Assembly (NCBI GenBank): GCA_029959545.1
Contig: JASCPH010000005.1
Coordinates: forward strand, 34,768 to 98,767
From: Microbacteriaceae bacterium PS02066
Lineage (GTDB): Bacteria > Actinomycetota > Actinomycetes > Actinomycetales > Microbacteriaceae
Reading direction: 5' to 3'
Length of the DNA: 64,000 bases
The notes below the pieces were generated by a model. That model did not search any database, had not been told where the DNA came from, and saw only the letters and a program-made list of their open reading frames with translations. The stretch's first letter is position 1. Every line of letters begins with the position of its first letter. The position numbers were made by a program, and so were the translations under genes. This document shows, in pieces, positions 1 through 9,647 of the stretch.

Positions 1-1172
<1,172 letters not shown>

Positions 1173-1198
1173 CTACTCCCCGCGCGGGAGTGCTCCGT

Positions 1199-2728
1199 TC
1201 ACGCCTGTGCAGAGGAGGGCGACCGCACGCGCCGCAGATCCGATAGCGCGGGGCCCTCGATGCGGCGTCCGTCGGGCGCGAAGCGCGAGGCGTGCAACGG
1301 GCAGTCCCACGTGCACTCGGCGTCGTTCCAGTTCAGCACGCCACCCAGGTGCGGACAGACCGCCGAGACCGCGCGTACCTCGCCGTCGACCCGCGAGACG
1401 CCGACCGGGCGCCCCGCATGCGAGCCGACGACACCTTTGCCCTCCGACGGGATGCGGGGCGGATGCCGGAGCGCACCCGCCCACCCCTGGACCGCGTGAG
1501 CGCCGACCTTGGCGTTCTCCGCCGCACCCTTCGCGAGATCAGCAGGCACGGTGATGCGGGTGCCGAGCCGCCGCATCCAGTCGGCACGCTCACTCGCGGC
1601 GATGCCGTCGATCTCCGCAGCGATCCGCAGCGCGGCCGCGGGGCCGTTGGTGAGGCCCCACTTCGCGTATCCCGTCGCGAAGCGCACGCGTCCGCCCGTG
1701 CGCGGCATGACACCCACGAACGGGATCAGGTTGTGGGAGGTGTAGTCCTGCGCCGACCAGCGGTGGGTCGGCACCGCGTCCGGCACGTGGCGCCTCGTCC
1801 ACGCGATCAGCTCCGCCACCCGTGCGCGTTCGGACGCGGCACGCCCGACCGGGTGTCCGCCGCCGCCGACGATGAGCCGCGTCTGCTCCCACCGCCCATC
1901 GCGTTCGGACACGGTGCGCACCGACCTGCTCGGCGCGTCCGCGGAGAGGAACATGCCCTCGGGCAGCGCCACCTCGTCCGGCACGGCGAACGCGACGGCG
2001 TACGAGCGCATCGCGGAGACCTTCGCGAAGTACAGGCCGCGATCGAGCACGGCCGCACCCGTGGCCAGCACGATGTGCTCGGCCGTCATGTCGCCGCGCG
2101 CGGTGTGCACCGTCGGCCGACTCGAGGTGGAGACCCCCGTCGCCCGCACGCCGGTGTGCAGCGTGCCGCCCGCGGCGAGGAAGGCGAGCGCGAGAGCGTG
2201 CGCGGTCGCATCCGGATCCATGCCCAATTGGCCGTCCAACGCGACGGCGGAGCGAGCGGGGAAAGGCAGATCGAGCTCGTCGGCCGTCGCCCACCGCACC
2301 GGCAGTCCGGCCTCGTGAGCTGCCTCGAACTCCTCGCGCACACGGGAGCGGCCGGCGTCGTGCTGTGCGTACGTGAACGCGGTGCGCGCCTCGTAGGGCA
2401 GGCCCGCACGATCGGCGAACGATCGCAGCCAGAGCTGCCCGTCGAGATTGGCCTGCGCATAGGCGCGGACGAGGGAGGGCGAGTGGTGGGCGCGGAGCGT
2501 CGACAGCTGCGTCCCCTGCAGCAGCGACACCTTGCCCGTGTTCGCGCCCGTGGCGAGCCCCGCGACCTCACGCGCCTCGAGCACCACGACCTCGTGCCCG
2601 GACTCGGCGAGCAGCAGCGCCGTGGCGAGCCCGGTGATGCCCGCCCCCACCACGACGACCTCGTGCTCACCGGGGACGAAGGGCGTCGAGGGGACGGGGC
2701 GAGCGTGCTGCTTCCAGAGGGGATCCAT
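1199..2728 (-). CDS. FAD-dependent oxidoreductase with C-terminal Rieske [2Fe-2S] domain
   Basis: This 509-residue protein joins a DAO-type FAD oxidoreductase to a Rieske domain. Near residue 25 there is a dinucleotide-binding loop (VVVVGAGITGLATA), followed by a glutamate-containing strand (VVVLEA). The C-terminal 90 residues hold the Rieske ligands in CPHLGG and CPLHASRF (C-x-H and C-x2-H), where residues 455-480 bind the cluster. Relatives are annotated as glycine/D-amino-acid-oxidase-like proteins with a Rieske tail; the true substrate is unknown. It is divergently placed from the TetR gene at 2829, which could regulate it. The ATG start places the FAD loop at a normal distance from the N-terminus. 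Confidence 0.88.
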   Translation of the reverse strand: MDPLWKQHARPVPSTPFVPGEHEVVVVGAGITGLATALLLAESGHEVVVLEAREVAGLATGANTGKVSLLQGTQLSTLRAHHSPSLVRAYAQANLDGQLWLRSFADRAGLPYEARTAFTYAQHDAGRSRVREEFEAAHEAGLPVRWATADELDLPFPARSAVALDGQLGMDPDATAHALALAFLAAGGTLHTGVRATGVSTSSRPTVHTARGDMTAEHIVLATGAAVLDRGLYFAKVSAMRSYAVAFAVPDEVALPEGMFLSADAPSRSVRTVSERDGRWEQTRLIVGGGGHPVGRAASERARVAELIAWTRRHVPDAVPTHRWSAQDYTSHNLIPFVGVMPRTGGRVRFATGYAKWGLTNGPAAALRIAAEIDGIAASERADWMRRLGTRITVPADLAKGAAENAKVGAHAVQGWAGALRHPPRIPSEGKGVVGSHAGRPVGVSRVDGEVRAVSAVCPHLGGVLNWNDAECTWDCPLHASRFAPDGRRIEGPALSDLRRVRSPSSAQA

Positions 2729-2828
2729 GCGGCGCAGTCAACGCGCACCGCGCTCGGTGTCCTCGGGGCTTGACACGGCGACGGAGTCGACGGCCCGGCG
2801 CGGGAGCGGGTCTAGGCTTGCTCCGCAG

Positions 2829-3497
2829 ATGAGCGAGACAGCTTCCCCCTCAGCCGCGCGTGACGATGTCGTCGCCGCGGCCCTCGACCTGTTCGCACGG
2901 CAGGGTTTCGAGGCGACCTCGGTCGACCAGATCGCCCAGGCCGCCGGCATCTCGCGCTCCACGTTCTTCCGCCAGTTCGGCGGGAAGGACGACGTCGTCT
3001 TCGCCGATCACGAGCTCCTGCTCGACAAGCTCCGCACCTACCTCGCCCGACAGCACGAGAACCCGTGGGAGGCGGTCTGCGAGGCCTCGATGCAGGTCTA
3101 CCGCCACTTCGCGGCAGACCCCGAGCTCGCTCGCCGGCGCTACACGGTCGTGCGCGACGTGCCCGCGCTGCGCGACCGCGAGATCGTCACCGTCTTCCGC
3201 TACGAGCGGCTCTTCGACGAGTACCTGCGCACGGCGCTTCCCGGCCTCGACCCGCTGGATGCGGTGAGCTTCGCGGCCCTCGTCACCGCCGTGCACAACC
3301 ACGTGCTGCGCCGCCTCCTGCGCGGACCCAAGAAGGTCCCGGCCTCGGCGCTGCGCCGAGCCCTCGACGACTGCCTCGACAAGTTCGGGGTCGGCTCCCG
3401 CGCATCGCAGGCGCCCGATGACGTCGTGGTCGCCGTCTTCCCCCGCCGCATGCCGGCCGCGGAGGTCGCCCGACGCCTGGGCGACGACCTGCGCTGA
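2829..3497 (+). CDS. TetR/AcrR-family transcriptional regulator
   Basis: This 222-residue protein has an N-terminal TetR helix-turn-helix: DLFARQGFEATSVDQIAQAAG, then ISRSTFFRQFGGKDD, at residues 17-55. A longer reading frame extends upstream, but the ATG at 2829 (MSETAS) gives the standard spacing to the helix-turn-helix, so I use it. The C-terminal ligand domain resembles regulators of the acyl-CoA dehydrogenase and oxidoreductase neighbourhood. Possible targets are the divergent FAD/Rieske gene or the nearby acyl-CoA dehydrogenase; the sequence does not decide between them. Confidence 0.85.
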   Translation: MSETASPSAARDDVVAAALDLFARQGFEATSVDQIAQAAGISRSTFFRQFGGKDDVVFADHELLLDKLRTYLARQHENPWEAVCEASMQVYRHFAADPELARRRYTVVRDVPALRDREIVTVFRYERLFDEYLRTALPGLDPLDAVSFAALVTAVHNHVLRRLLRGPKKVPASALRRALDDCLDKFGVGSRASQAPDDVVVAVFPRRMPAAEVARRLGDDLR

Positions 3498-3525
3498 GCA
3501 CCCGCTCTCTCGTGCGCCGACCGGT

Positions 3526-3542
3526 GCGACATCTGCACGATC
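3526..3542. repeat. Dispersed intergenic motif GCGACATCTGCACGATC
   Basis: The 17-base motif lies between the convergent TetR and aminotransferase genes. Its first 14 bases recur as both arms of an inverted repeat upstream of the tRNA gene (24102-24115 and 24173-24186). It occurs only in non-coding DNA within this window. Its function is unknown. Confidence 0.6.
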
Positions 3543-3634
3543 CGCGGTGCAGGAGTCACCTGACGTGACGGATGCGGCATCCCGCCGTGCATCCGCCGTG
3601 CACACGTCGCGTTACCCGCTGTGACATTGCCGGC

Positions 3635-4783
3635 TCAGGGAGCGGGCAGCAGGGACAGCCCGTGCAGGAGGTCGCCGCGCGAGGCGGCGGCGCACACGCG
3701 CACCCACCCCTCGCCCGAGGCACCGAACGCGGAGCCGGGCGCGAGAGCCACGCGCTCGGTGCGCAGGAACTCCTCCGCCCACGCGCCGACGTCGCCGTCG
3801 GTCACGTGGCGCAGATCGATCCACAGGTAGAAGGCGCCGTCGGGCACCCGGTAGGCGATGCCACGCTCATCCAGCAGCGCGGTCGCCGCATCCAGGTTCT
3901 GCCGGTAATGGGCACGGGCGAGGGCGATGTTGCTCTGGTCACCGGTGAGCGCCGCCACGCCCGCGCGCTGATCGGGTACCGCCACGCACGCGATCATGGC
4001 CTCCTGCACCGTGCGGAGGATCTGATCCATGCCGAGCGGCGTGATGAGAAAGCCCACCCGCACCCCCGTCATGGCGTACGACTTCGAGAGGGAGAACACG
4101 CCCAGCACCCTCGGCTCGTCGCTCAGCGCGTCGAGCGCTGTCAGGCTCACGTGCGGGTCGCCCCACGTCAGTTCCGCGTACACCTCGTCGCTGATGATCC
4201 AGAGGTCGCGGCGGCGGGCGAGTTCGAGGATCCCCCGCGCGAGCTCGCCGTCGATGACCGTGCCGAGCGGGTTCGATGGCGAGTTCACGACGATCGCGCG
4301 CGTGCGCGGCGTGATGAGCGCCTCGATCCGATCCAGCTCCAGCAGGAAGTCCACCTCCGGACGCAGCGCGTATGGCACCGGTACCGCGCTCAGCATCCGC
4401 GGGCTCATCGAGAACGTCGTGTACCCGGGATCGGGCACGAGCACCTCGTCGCCGGGGCCCAGCACCAGGCCCATCGCCTGGTGCAGCGCCTGCGTGCCGC
4501 CCACGGTGACCCAGACCCGCTCCGGCGACAGATCGACGCCGTGGTTCGCGGTGAAGCGGTCGGCGAACGCCTGGCGCAGCGCCGGGATGCCGGCGTTGGC
4601 CACGTAGTCGGTCTCGTCCGCCTCCCAGGCGCGCGTGGCCGCGTCGATGATGTGCGCCGCGACGGGCACGTCGGGCTCGCCGACCGCGAGCATCGTGACG
4701 TCGTCGAGGGTGAGGGCGATCTCGAAGATGCGACGGATGCCGCTGGGGGGAACGGATCGCAGGTGGTCGCTGAGGGCCGGCAC
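3635..4783 (-). CDS. Class I/II PLP-dependent aminotransferase
   Basis: This 382-residue fold-type I aminotransferase transfers amino groups using pyridoxal phosphate. Visible signatures are VGEPDVP near the N-terminus, VTVGGTQALHQAMG (cofactor phosphate loop), VNSPSNPLGT (Asn ring contact), ISDEVYAELTW (Asp contacting the pyridine nitrogen) and SLSKSYAMTGVRVGF, where the lysine forms the Schiff base. The start is GTG at 4783. It is divergent from the acyl-CoA dehydrogenase with 94 bases between them, which hold a perfect palindrome. The substrate is not fixed by sequence; relatives include AspC-like and branched-chain/aromatic enzymes. Confidence 0.9.
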   Translation of the reverse strand: MPALSDHLRSVPPSGIRRIFEIALTLDDVTMLAVGEPDVPVAAHIIDAATRAWEADETDYVANAGIPALRQAFADRFTANHGVDLSPERVWVTVGGTQALHQAMGLVLGPGDEVLVPDPGYTTFSMSPRMLSAVPVPYALRPEVDFLLELDRIEALITPRTRAIVVNSPSNPLGTVIDGELARGILELARRRDLWIISDEVYAELTWGDPHVSLTALDALSDEPRVLGVFSLSKSYAMTGVRVGFLITPLGMDQILRTVQEAMIACVAVPDQRAGVAALTGDQSNIALARAHYRQNLDAATALLDERGIAYRVPDGAFYLWIDLRHVTDGDVGAWAEEFLRTERVALAPGSAFGASGEGWVRVCAAASRGDLLHGLSLLPAP

Positions 4784-4822
4784 CCGCTCAGGCTAACGCG
4801 TGAGGGCCCCGCATTCGCGCCG

Positions 4823-4837
4823 TGGCACTGAGTGCCA
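4823..4837. promoter_or_regulatory. Perfect palindrome TGGCACTGAGTGCCA, candidate operator
   Basis: A 7-1-7 perfect palindrome lies in the 94-base divergent intergenic region between the aminotransferase and the acyl-CoA dehydrogenase. Its position and symmetry fit a dimeric regulator controlling one or both genes. The TetR gene at 2829 is the nearest candidate regulator. That link is inferred. Confidence 0.5.
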
Positions 4838-4877
4838 GAGTTGGCGGCACAGCGTCCCACGCGACTATCGTGTGCGC

Positions 4878-6101
4878 ATGACCTCTCTGCCGGGCGACAC
4901 CGCTGCCGCCTACGACGTGACCGCACGGCTGGACACCGACTACTACGCCGTGTTCGCCGACATCCCCGCCGCCGACCGCGCCGTCTGGGAGCGCGCGAAG
5001 GGCTACGTCGACGAGGTGGGCGATCGCATGGTCGCCGCCTGGGACGACAGCTCCTACCCGCTGGATCTCGTCACCCGCCTGGGCGAGCTCGATCTGTACA
5101 ACGACGGCATCGACCACCCCCGGCTCACGCACTTCTCCCCGCTGGCCGCGGGTCTGGTCAACATGGAGGTGTCGCGGGGCGACGGCTCACTCGGCACGGT
5201 GATCGCGGTGCAGGGCGGCCTCGCTCTGCGCACCCTCGCCCTCTTCGGCTCCGCCGCGCAACAGGAGCGATGGCTCGAGCCGCTCGCCCGCGGCAAGGTG
5301 CTCGGCTCTTTCGCACTCACCGAGCCCGACCACGGATCGGACTCGGTCTCGCTCGAGACCGTCGCCCGCCGCGACGGCGACGAGTGGGTCCTGCGAGGCG
5401 CGAAGAAGTGGATCGGCAACGGCGCGTCCGGCGGCATCACGTTCGTGTGGGCACGCGTGGACGACGCCACCGCGGAGGAGCACGGTGCGGTGCGGTGCTT
5501 CCTGGTCCCCCAGGACACCCCCGGCTACATCGGCACGGTGATCGCCGGCAAGGCGTCGCTGCGCGGCATCCACCAGGCGCAGATCGCGCTGGACGACGTG
5601 CGCCTGCCGGCGGATGCGGTGCTGCCCGGCACCCGCAGCTTCAAGGATGCGTCGACGGTGTTGTACTCCACCCGCTCCGGCGTGGCATGGTCGGCACTCG
5701 GGCATGCCACGGCCTGCTACGAGGCCGCGCTCTCGTACGCGCAGCAGCGGGTGCAGTTCGGCAAGCCCCTCGTGAAGTTCCAGATGGTGCAGGAGCGGCT
5801 CACGCAGATGCTCGACGAGCTGACGGCGATGCAGCTCTACTGCCGTCGCATGGCGGATCTCGAGACCTCGGGCGCGCTGCGGCCGACCCAGGCCTCCCTC
5901 GCGAAGTACCACAACACCCGCGCCGCACGTCGCATCGCCCAGACCGCGCGCGATCTCATGGGCGGCAACGGCATCCTGTTGGAGAACCGGGTGATCCAGC
6001 ACATGGCCGACATCGAGGCCATCCACACCTACGAGGGCACCGAGAGCGTGCAGGCCCTGCTCATCGGGCGCGACATCACGGGCACCGGCGCGTTCGTCTG
6101 A
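4878..6101 (+). CDS. Acyl-CoA dehydrogenase, glutaryl-CoA-dehydrogenase-like
   Basis: This flavoenzyme of 407 residues oxidises acyl-CoA thioesters and passes electrons to ETF. It shows the FAD-domain signatures FALTEPDHGSD and WIGNGASGG, and the C-terminal helix bundle with QFGKPLVKFQMVQ. The HTYEGTESVQ segment holds the catalytic glutamate in the position used by glutaryl-CoA dehydrogenases, and the ending ALLIGRDITG also fits that subfamily. I start at ATG 4878 (MTSLPG); the frame is open 26 codons upstream but that part has no family similarity. The acyl chain specificity cannot be read from sequence alone. Confidence 0.9.
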   Translation: MTSLPGDTAAAYDVTARLDTDYYAVFADIPAADRAVWERAKGYVDEVGDRMVAAWDDSSYPLDLVTRLGELDLYNDGIDHPRLTHFSPLAAGLVNMEVSRGDGSLGTVIAVQGGLALRTLALFGSAAQQERWLEPLARGKVLGSFALTEPDHGSDSVSLETVARRDGDEWVLRGAKKWIGNGASGGITFVWARVDDATAEEHGAVRCFLVPQDTPGYIGTVIAGKASLRGIHQAQIALDDVRLPADAVLPGTRSFKDASTVLYSTRSGVAWSALGHATACYEAALSYAQQRVQFGKPLVKFQMVQERLTQMLDELTAMQLYCRRMADLETSGALRPTQASLAKYHNTRAARRIAQTARDLMGGNGILLENRVIQHMADIEAIHTYEGTESVQALLIGRDITGTGAFV

Positions 6102-6172
6102 GCGCCCTGTCGCCCCGGCATCCGGGCGTCAAGACGCAGACGCCGGTCGGATGCGGCCGATACGGTCGTCGC

Positions 6173-7348
6173 ATGGGACTGTTCCGCCGCGCACCGCAGG
6201 AGGTGACACTCACCTCCCACGAGGTCGAGCTCACCGCACATCGGGCTCCGTGGAGCCTCTGGGGCGACGCCTTCGGACGCCTCGCGATCCGCGGGCTGCA
6301 GATCATCGTGATCGTCGCCATCCTGGCCGGAGCCATCTGGGGCATCCGCCAGGTCACGGTCGTCGTCATCCCCCTCATCCTGGCCCTCATCTTCGCGTCG
6401 GCCTTCGCACCGGTCATGACGTGGATGCGGCGCCGGGGCGTGCCGTCGATCCTGGCCACCCTCCTCGCCCTGCTCACCGTCGTCGTGCTGCTCACCGGGC
6501 TCGGGTGGATCATCGTGTGGGCAATCCGCGATCAGTGGGACGACCTGTCGTCACAGGCGCAGGGCGGCTTCCAGCAGCTGCTCGACTGGGTCAACACGCT
6601 GCCGTTCGCCCCGACATCGGCGCAGATCGACGAGTGGATGGGGCAGCTCGGCGACTTCGTGACGAGCGCGCAGTTCGGCAGCGGCGCCCTCGCCGGCGTG
6701 AGCGCCGTCGCGAACTTCGTCACGGGCCTCGTTCTGATGGTCGTGATCCTCTTCTTCTTCCTCAAGGACGGCCCGCGGATGTGGGAGTTCCTCCTGCGCC
6801 CGTTCCACGGCACGTCCTACGTGCGCGCACGCCGCATCGGCGACAAGTCGGTGCAGGTGCTCGGTTCCTACGTGCGCGGCACGGCGGCGGTGGCGTTCGT
6901 CGACGCGGTCGGGATTCTCATCGGGCTGCTCATCCTGCAGGTCCCCCTGGCCATCCCGTTGGCGGTGCTGGTGTTCCTGCTCGCCTTCATCCCGATCGTC
7001 GGCGCCGTGACGGCAGGCGCGCTGGCCGCCCTGGTGGCACTCGTGGCCAACGGGCCGGTCATCGCCCTGATCGTCGTGGGAGTCGTCGTCGCCGTCAACC
7101 AGCTCGAGGGCAACTTCCTGCAGCCGGTGCTCATGGGCAGGTCGATGAAGCTGCACTCGTTCGTCGTGCTGGTGGTGCTGGCCGGCGGCACCGCGATCGG
7201 CGGCATCCTCGGCACCCTGCTCGCCGTGCCGCTGACCGCCGTCGTCTGGGGCATCATCCAGGTCTGGGACGGCCCCGACACCCCGGCGAAGTGGGCGAGG
7301 CCCAAGAAGCGCGAGCAGCGGGTCGCCGCGGGCGACGCGACGGCCTGA
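6173..7348 (+). CDS. AI-2E family transporter (multispan permease)
   Basis: This is a membrane protein of 391 residues with about eight hydrophobic segments, starting with IIVIVAILAGAIWGI near residue 45. The family signatures include the FFFLKDGPRMWEF turn and the C-terminal VNQLEGNFLQPVLMGRSMKLH block typical of AI-2E/PerM proteins. Members have been linked to autoinducer-2 export or Na+/H+ exchange; neither can be assigned here. The ATG at 6173 is chosen because the open frame upstream overlaps the acyl-CoA dehydrogenase and has no homology. The stop is 10 bases before the GTG of the broken ligase gene, whose ribosome-binding site GAGGAG overlaps this stop. Confidence 0.88.
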   Translation: MGLFRRAPQEVTLTSHEVELTAHRAPWSLWGDAFGRLAIRGLQIIVIVAILAGAIWGIRQVTVVVIPLILALIFASAFAPVMTWMRRRGVPSILATLLALLTVVVLLTGLGWIIVWAIRDQWDDLSSQAQGGFQQLLDWVNTLPFAPTSAQIDEWMGQLGDFVTSAQFGSGALAGVSAVANFVTGLVLMVVILFFFLKDGPRMWEFLLRPFHGTSYVRARRIGDKSVQVLGSYVRGTAAVAFVDAVGILIGLLILQVPLAIPLAVLVFLLAFIPIVGAVTAGALAALVALVANGPVIALIVVGVVVAVNQLEGNFLQPVLMGRSMKLHSFVVLVVLAGGTAIGGILGTLLAVPLTAVVWGIIQVWDGPDTPAKWARPKKREQRVAAGDATA

Positions 7349-7358
7349 GGAGCGCCCC

Positions 7359-7463
7359 GTGCGGTACGAGATCCCCGCTCCGATGCTCGCCAAAGCGGTC
7401 AAGGACGTTCCGGATGCGGCGGGCTGGAGCTTCGAGCCCAAGTGGGACGGCTTCCTTCACTGA
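7359..7463 (+). pseudogene. ATP-dependent DNA ligase, 5' fragment disrupted by an element
   Basis: A GTG start with GAGGAG upstream opens VRYEIPAPMLAKAVKDV. The frame reaches FEPKWDGF, which holds the adenylated lysine of ATP-dependent ligases, and then breaks. After TTC and one base of the next codon the sequence departs and meets TGA at 7461-7463. The missing arginine codon and the rest of the gene resume at 18477, in the same frame and orientation. The original protein would have been about 344 residues, a stand-alone LigC/LigD-type ligase working with the neighbouring polymerase gene (19417-20439) in end joining. Confidence 0.9.
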
Positions 7464-7465
7464 AC
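7456..7465 (+). repeat. Left terminal inverted repeat TTCACTGAAC
   Basis: This is the first element sequence after the broken ligase codon. It matches the reverse complement of the right end (18462-18471) at 9 of 10 bases and supplies the stop codon that ends the ligase fragment. Confidence 0.75.
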
Positions 7466-7486
7466 CCGGGAGGGCCCGGTTGGACG

Positions 7487-8386
7487 TCACGTGTGCGGCT
7501 CCGGGCGGAAGATCTCTTCCCAGGTGGTACCGAAGTCACGTGTCGTGACCACGCCACGTTGGTCGACGAGGGCGATCTCGTCGCCCGGCGTGACGGTGAG
7601 GGCCTGGGCGGCACCTTCGTACTCGCCTCCGGTGGCCCACTCGCCGCTGGGGAGCTGGTAGACGAGTGTGTTGTCGAAGCTGGTGCCGACCAGTAGCCCC
7701 AGGCTGTTCGTCGCGATCAGAACCATCCGCGGCGCAGTCTCGTCGAGCTCGAACGTCGCACCCGCGTCACGGCTGACATAGAGCCCTTCGGGAGTGGTCG
7801 CGTAGACGGTGTCGGAATCGTCGGGGTCGGCGAGCATGTCGCGTGCGTCGACGCCGACTCCGTCGTTCCAGGTGCGCCCGCCGTCGTCGGAGCGGTGGAC
7901 GATGCCGAAGTTGTTCGCGTAGATGCGATTCGGATCGGATTCGCTGATGGCGAGGTCGTGGAAGTCGGCCTCACCGGTGAATGCGACGTTCGTCCAGGTG
8001 CGGGCGTTGTCGTCGGAGCGGATGAGGCCGAGATTCTGGCCGGCGAAGTGGTCGGGGCTGTTCGGCCCGGGGTGTCCGGAGGCATAGAGCTGACCGTCGA
8101 CGGCGGTGAACCCCATGGCGTCGAAGTCGTTGCCGGCGACCGGTCCGCTGAGCTCCGCCGAGCGGGTGAGGGCGTCGAGTTGGTAGATGCCGCCGTGGCT
8201 GGCGATGAGCAGACCGCCCGTCTCGGGGTCGGAGGCGAGCCCGTGGATGTGCTCGAGGGCCACCTTGGTGTCGTGGTCGGGGTCCTCGGCTCGGATCAGA
8301 GCGCAGCCGGTGAAGAGGGGCGCAGTCAGGGCAAGGGCGGCGAAGGCGGCCAGGCGCCGTCGGGGAATGGCGGGGGTGAAAGGCAT
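7487..8386 (-). CDS. BNR/sialidase-like beta-propeller lipoprotein (F510_1955 type)
   Basis: This is a 299-residue exported lipoprotein. The signal peptide MPFTPAIPRRRLAAFAALAL ends in a lipobox LFTGC near residue 27. The mature part has repeated Asp-box-like motifs (SDDNARTW, SDDGGRTW, SRDAGATF, TRDFGTTW) that mark a sialidase-type beta-propeller. There is no evidence that it cleaves sugars. Such proteins recur beside DUF305 and copper genes in actinobacteria, which suggests a role at the cell surface in metal stress. The ATG at 8386 is preferred over an upstream frame extension because it gives a clean signal peptide and has GGAG seven bases upstream. It is the last gene of the leftward copper operon. 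Confidence 0.8.
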   Translation of the reverse strand: MPFTPAIPRRRLAAFAALALTAPLFTGCALIRAEDPDHDTKVALEHIHGLASDPETGGLLIASHGGIYQLDALTRSAELSGPVAGNDFDAMGFTAVDGQLYASGHPGPNSPDHFAGQNLGLIRSDDNARTWTNVAFTGEADFHDLAISESDPNRIYANNFGIVHRSDDGGRTWNDGVGVDARDMLADPDDSDTVYATTPEGLYVSRDAGATFELDETAPRMVLIATNSLGLLVGTSFDNTLVYQLPSGEWATGGEYEGAAQALTVTPGDEIALVDQRGVVTTRDFGTTWEEIFRPEPHT

Positions 8387-8464
8387 GGGAGATCTCCGGG
8401 ATGGTTTGGGCAGGGCGGAGCCGGTGACCCACCCGGACGGGGTGGCCACCGGCGTGGCGGGTGC

Positions 8465-9073
8465 TCACAGCTGGGCGAGCAGCTCCTGCATCTCGGTGAT
8501 CTCGGCGGTCTGGTCCTCGACGATCTTCTGCGCGAGGGCGACGGCGTCGGGGTTCTGGCCGTTGTCGATCTGGGCCTGAGCCATGTCGATCGCGCCCTGG
8601 TGGTGCATGATCATCTGCTCCAGGAACAGGCTCGATGCGGTTTCGCCGTCGGCTTCCTCGAGGGCGGCCATCTCCTCTTCGGACATCATGCCGCCGCCGT
8701 GGTCCATCCCACCCATGTCGGTGTCCTGGCCCCAGTCTTCGAGCCACTGGTTCATGGTCTCGATCTCCGGGCCCTGAGCGGCCTTGATGCGCTCGGCAAG
8801 CGCGACGACGTCCGGGTGAACCCCGTCCTTGGCCAGCAGAGTGTCGGACATCTCTATGGCCTGCTGGTGGTGCATGACCATCTCCATCGCGAACGTCACG
8901 TCCGCGTCGTTGAACACCGCGCCACTGGCCTCAGCGGAGGCGCTGGGCGAGCTGCTGGTGCCGTTGCCGTGGTCCATGCCTTCCATATCGGAGCCACCGG
9001 TGTCGCTGCAACCGGTCAGGACGAGCGCGGTCGCGAGGATGCCGGCGTGGAATGCAATCGTGCGGATCTTCAT
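8465..9073 (-). CDS. DUF305 lipoprotein, likely copper-binding
   Basis: This 202-residue lipoprotein begins MKIRTIAFHAG and has the lipobox LVLTGC near residue 20. Two DUF305 (ferritin-like fold) units follow, each with a His pair: MVMHHQQAIEM and MIMHHQGAIDM. Met/His/Asp-rich linkers (MEGMDHG, MGGMDHGGGMM) lie before and between them and suit copper binding outside the membrane. AGGAG stands nine bases before the ATG at 9073. It lies between the lipoprotein gene and the DUF6153 gene, all leftward, so they are probably co-transcribed from the CsoR-controlled promoter. Confidence 0.85.
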   Translation of the reverse strand: MKIRTIAFHAGILATALVLTGCSDTGGSDMEGMDHGNGTSSSPSASAEASGAVFNDADVTFAMEMVMHHQQAIEMSDTLLAKDGVHPDVVALAERIKAAQGPEIETMNQWLEDWGQDTDMGGMDHGGGMMSEEEMAALEEADGETASSLFLEQMIMHHQGAIDMAQAQIDNGQNPDAVALAQKIVEDQTAEITEMQELLAQL

Positions 9074-9142
9074 GAGGGTCTGTCTCCTAAGTCGTTGTTG
9101 AGGGGCGTGCCGAAGCACGGGATCTGCGACAGCAGATGACCC

Positions 9143-9604
9143 TCAGGTGCGACTGATGGAGAGGACGTTCAGATCGGGAGGAACCGGCGGCGCCTCCGTG
9201 AGCGTCGCCGTGGCATGTGGCGGCGCCTGAGCGCGCGCAATGGTGACGACCCGGCCGGGGCGAATGGCGAGGACGATGCTGACGGCGAGCAGGGCGAGCA
9301 CGCACGCAATGAACGCCATCGCGTCCATGCCGCCCCCGCAGTCGCCCTCAGCGCAGGGATCCGCCGCGGAATGGTCACCGGCTGTAGCCGCGTCCGGGCT
9401 CGCGACGTCAACCATCGCGGGCTCACCGCCATGGTGCGTGCTCTCGCTGATCACCACGGGAGCGTGGTGGGTGCTGCCGCTGCTGAGCACGTGCATGCCG
9501 ACTAGGCCAATCAGCACCCCGATGACGGCCGCGGCGGTGAGTAGGAAGGTGCGCGCCAGTGTGGCGCTCGGACGCATCGCCTGGCGCAGCGTCATCACGC
9601 TCAT
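9143..9604 (-). CDS. DUF6153-family small membrane protein
   Basis: This 153-residue protein has two predicted membrane segments, around residues 17-42 (FLLTAAAVIGVLIGLVGMHV) and 98-118 (AMAFIACVLALLAVSIVLAI). Between them is a loop with two His-His pairs (STHHAPV, STHHGGE) and two cysteines (PCAEGDC). The pattern matches DUF6153 proteins found in actinobacterial copper clusters. GGAGGT six bases before the ATG at 9604 fixes the start; an upstream ATG at 9628 lacks such a site. Its biochemical role is unknown, though the His/Cys loop could hold metal. Confidence 0.7.
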   Translation of the reverse strand: MSVMTLRQAMRPSATLARTFLLTAAAVIGVLIGLVGMHVLSSGSTHHAPVVISESTHHGGEPAMVDVASPDAATAGDHSAADPCAEGDCGGGMDAMAFIACVLALLAVSIVLAIRPGRVVTIARAQAPPHATATLTEAPPVPPDLNVLSISRT

Positions 9605-9647
9605 CAGCGCACCTCCCTTCCCGCTCACAATCTACGAAACCCGCCTG

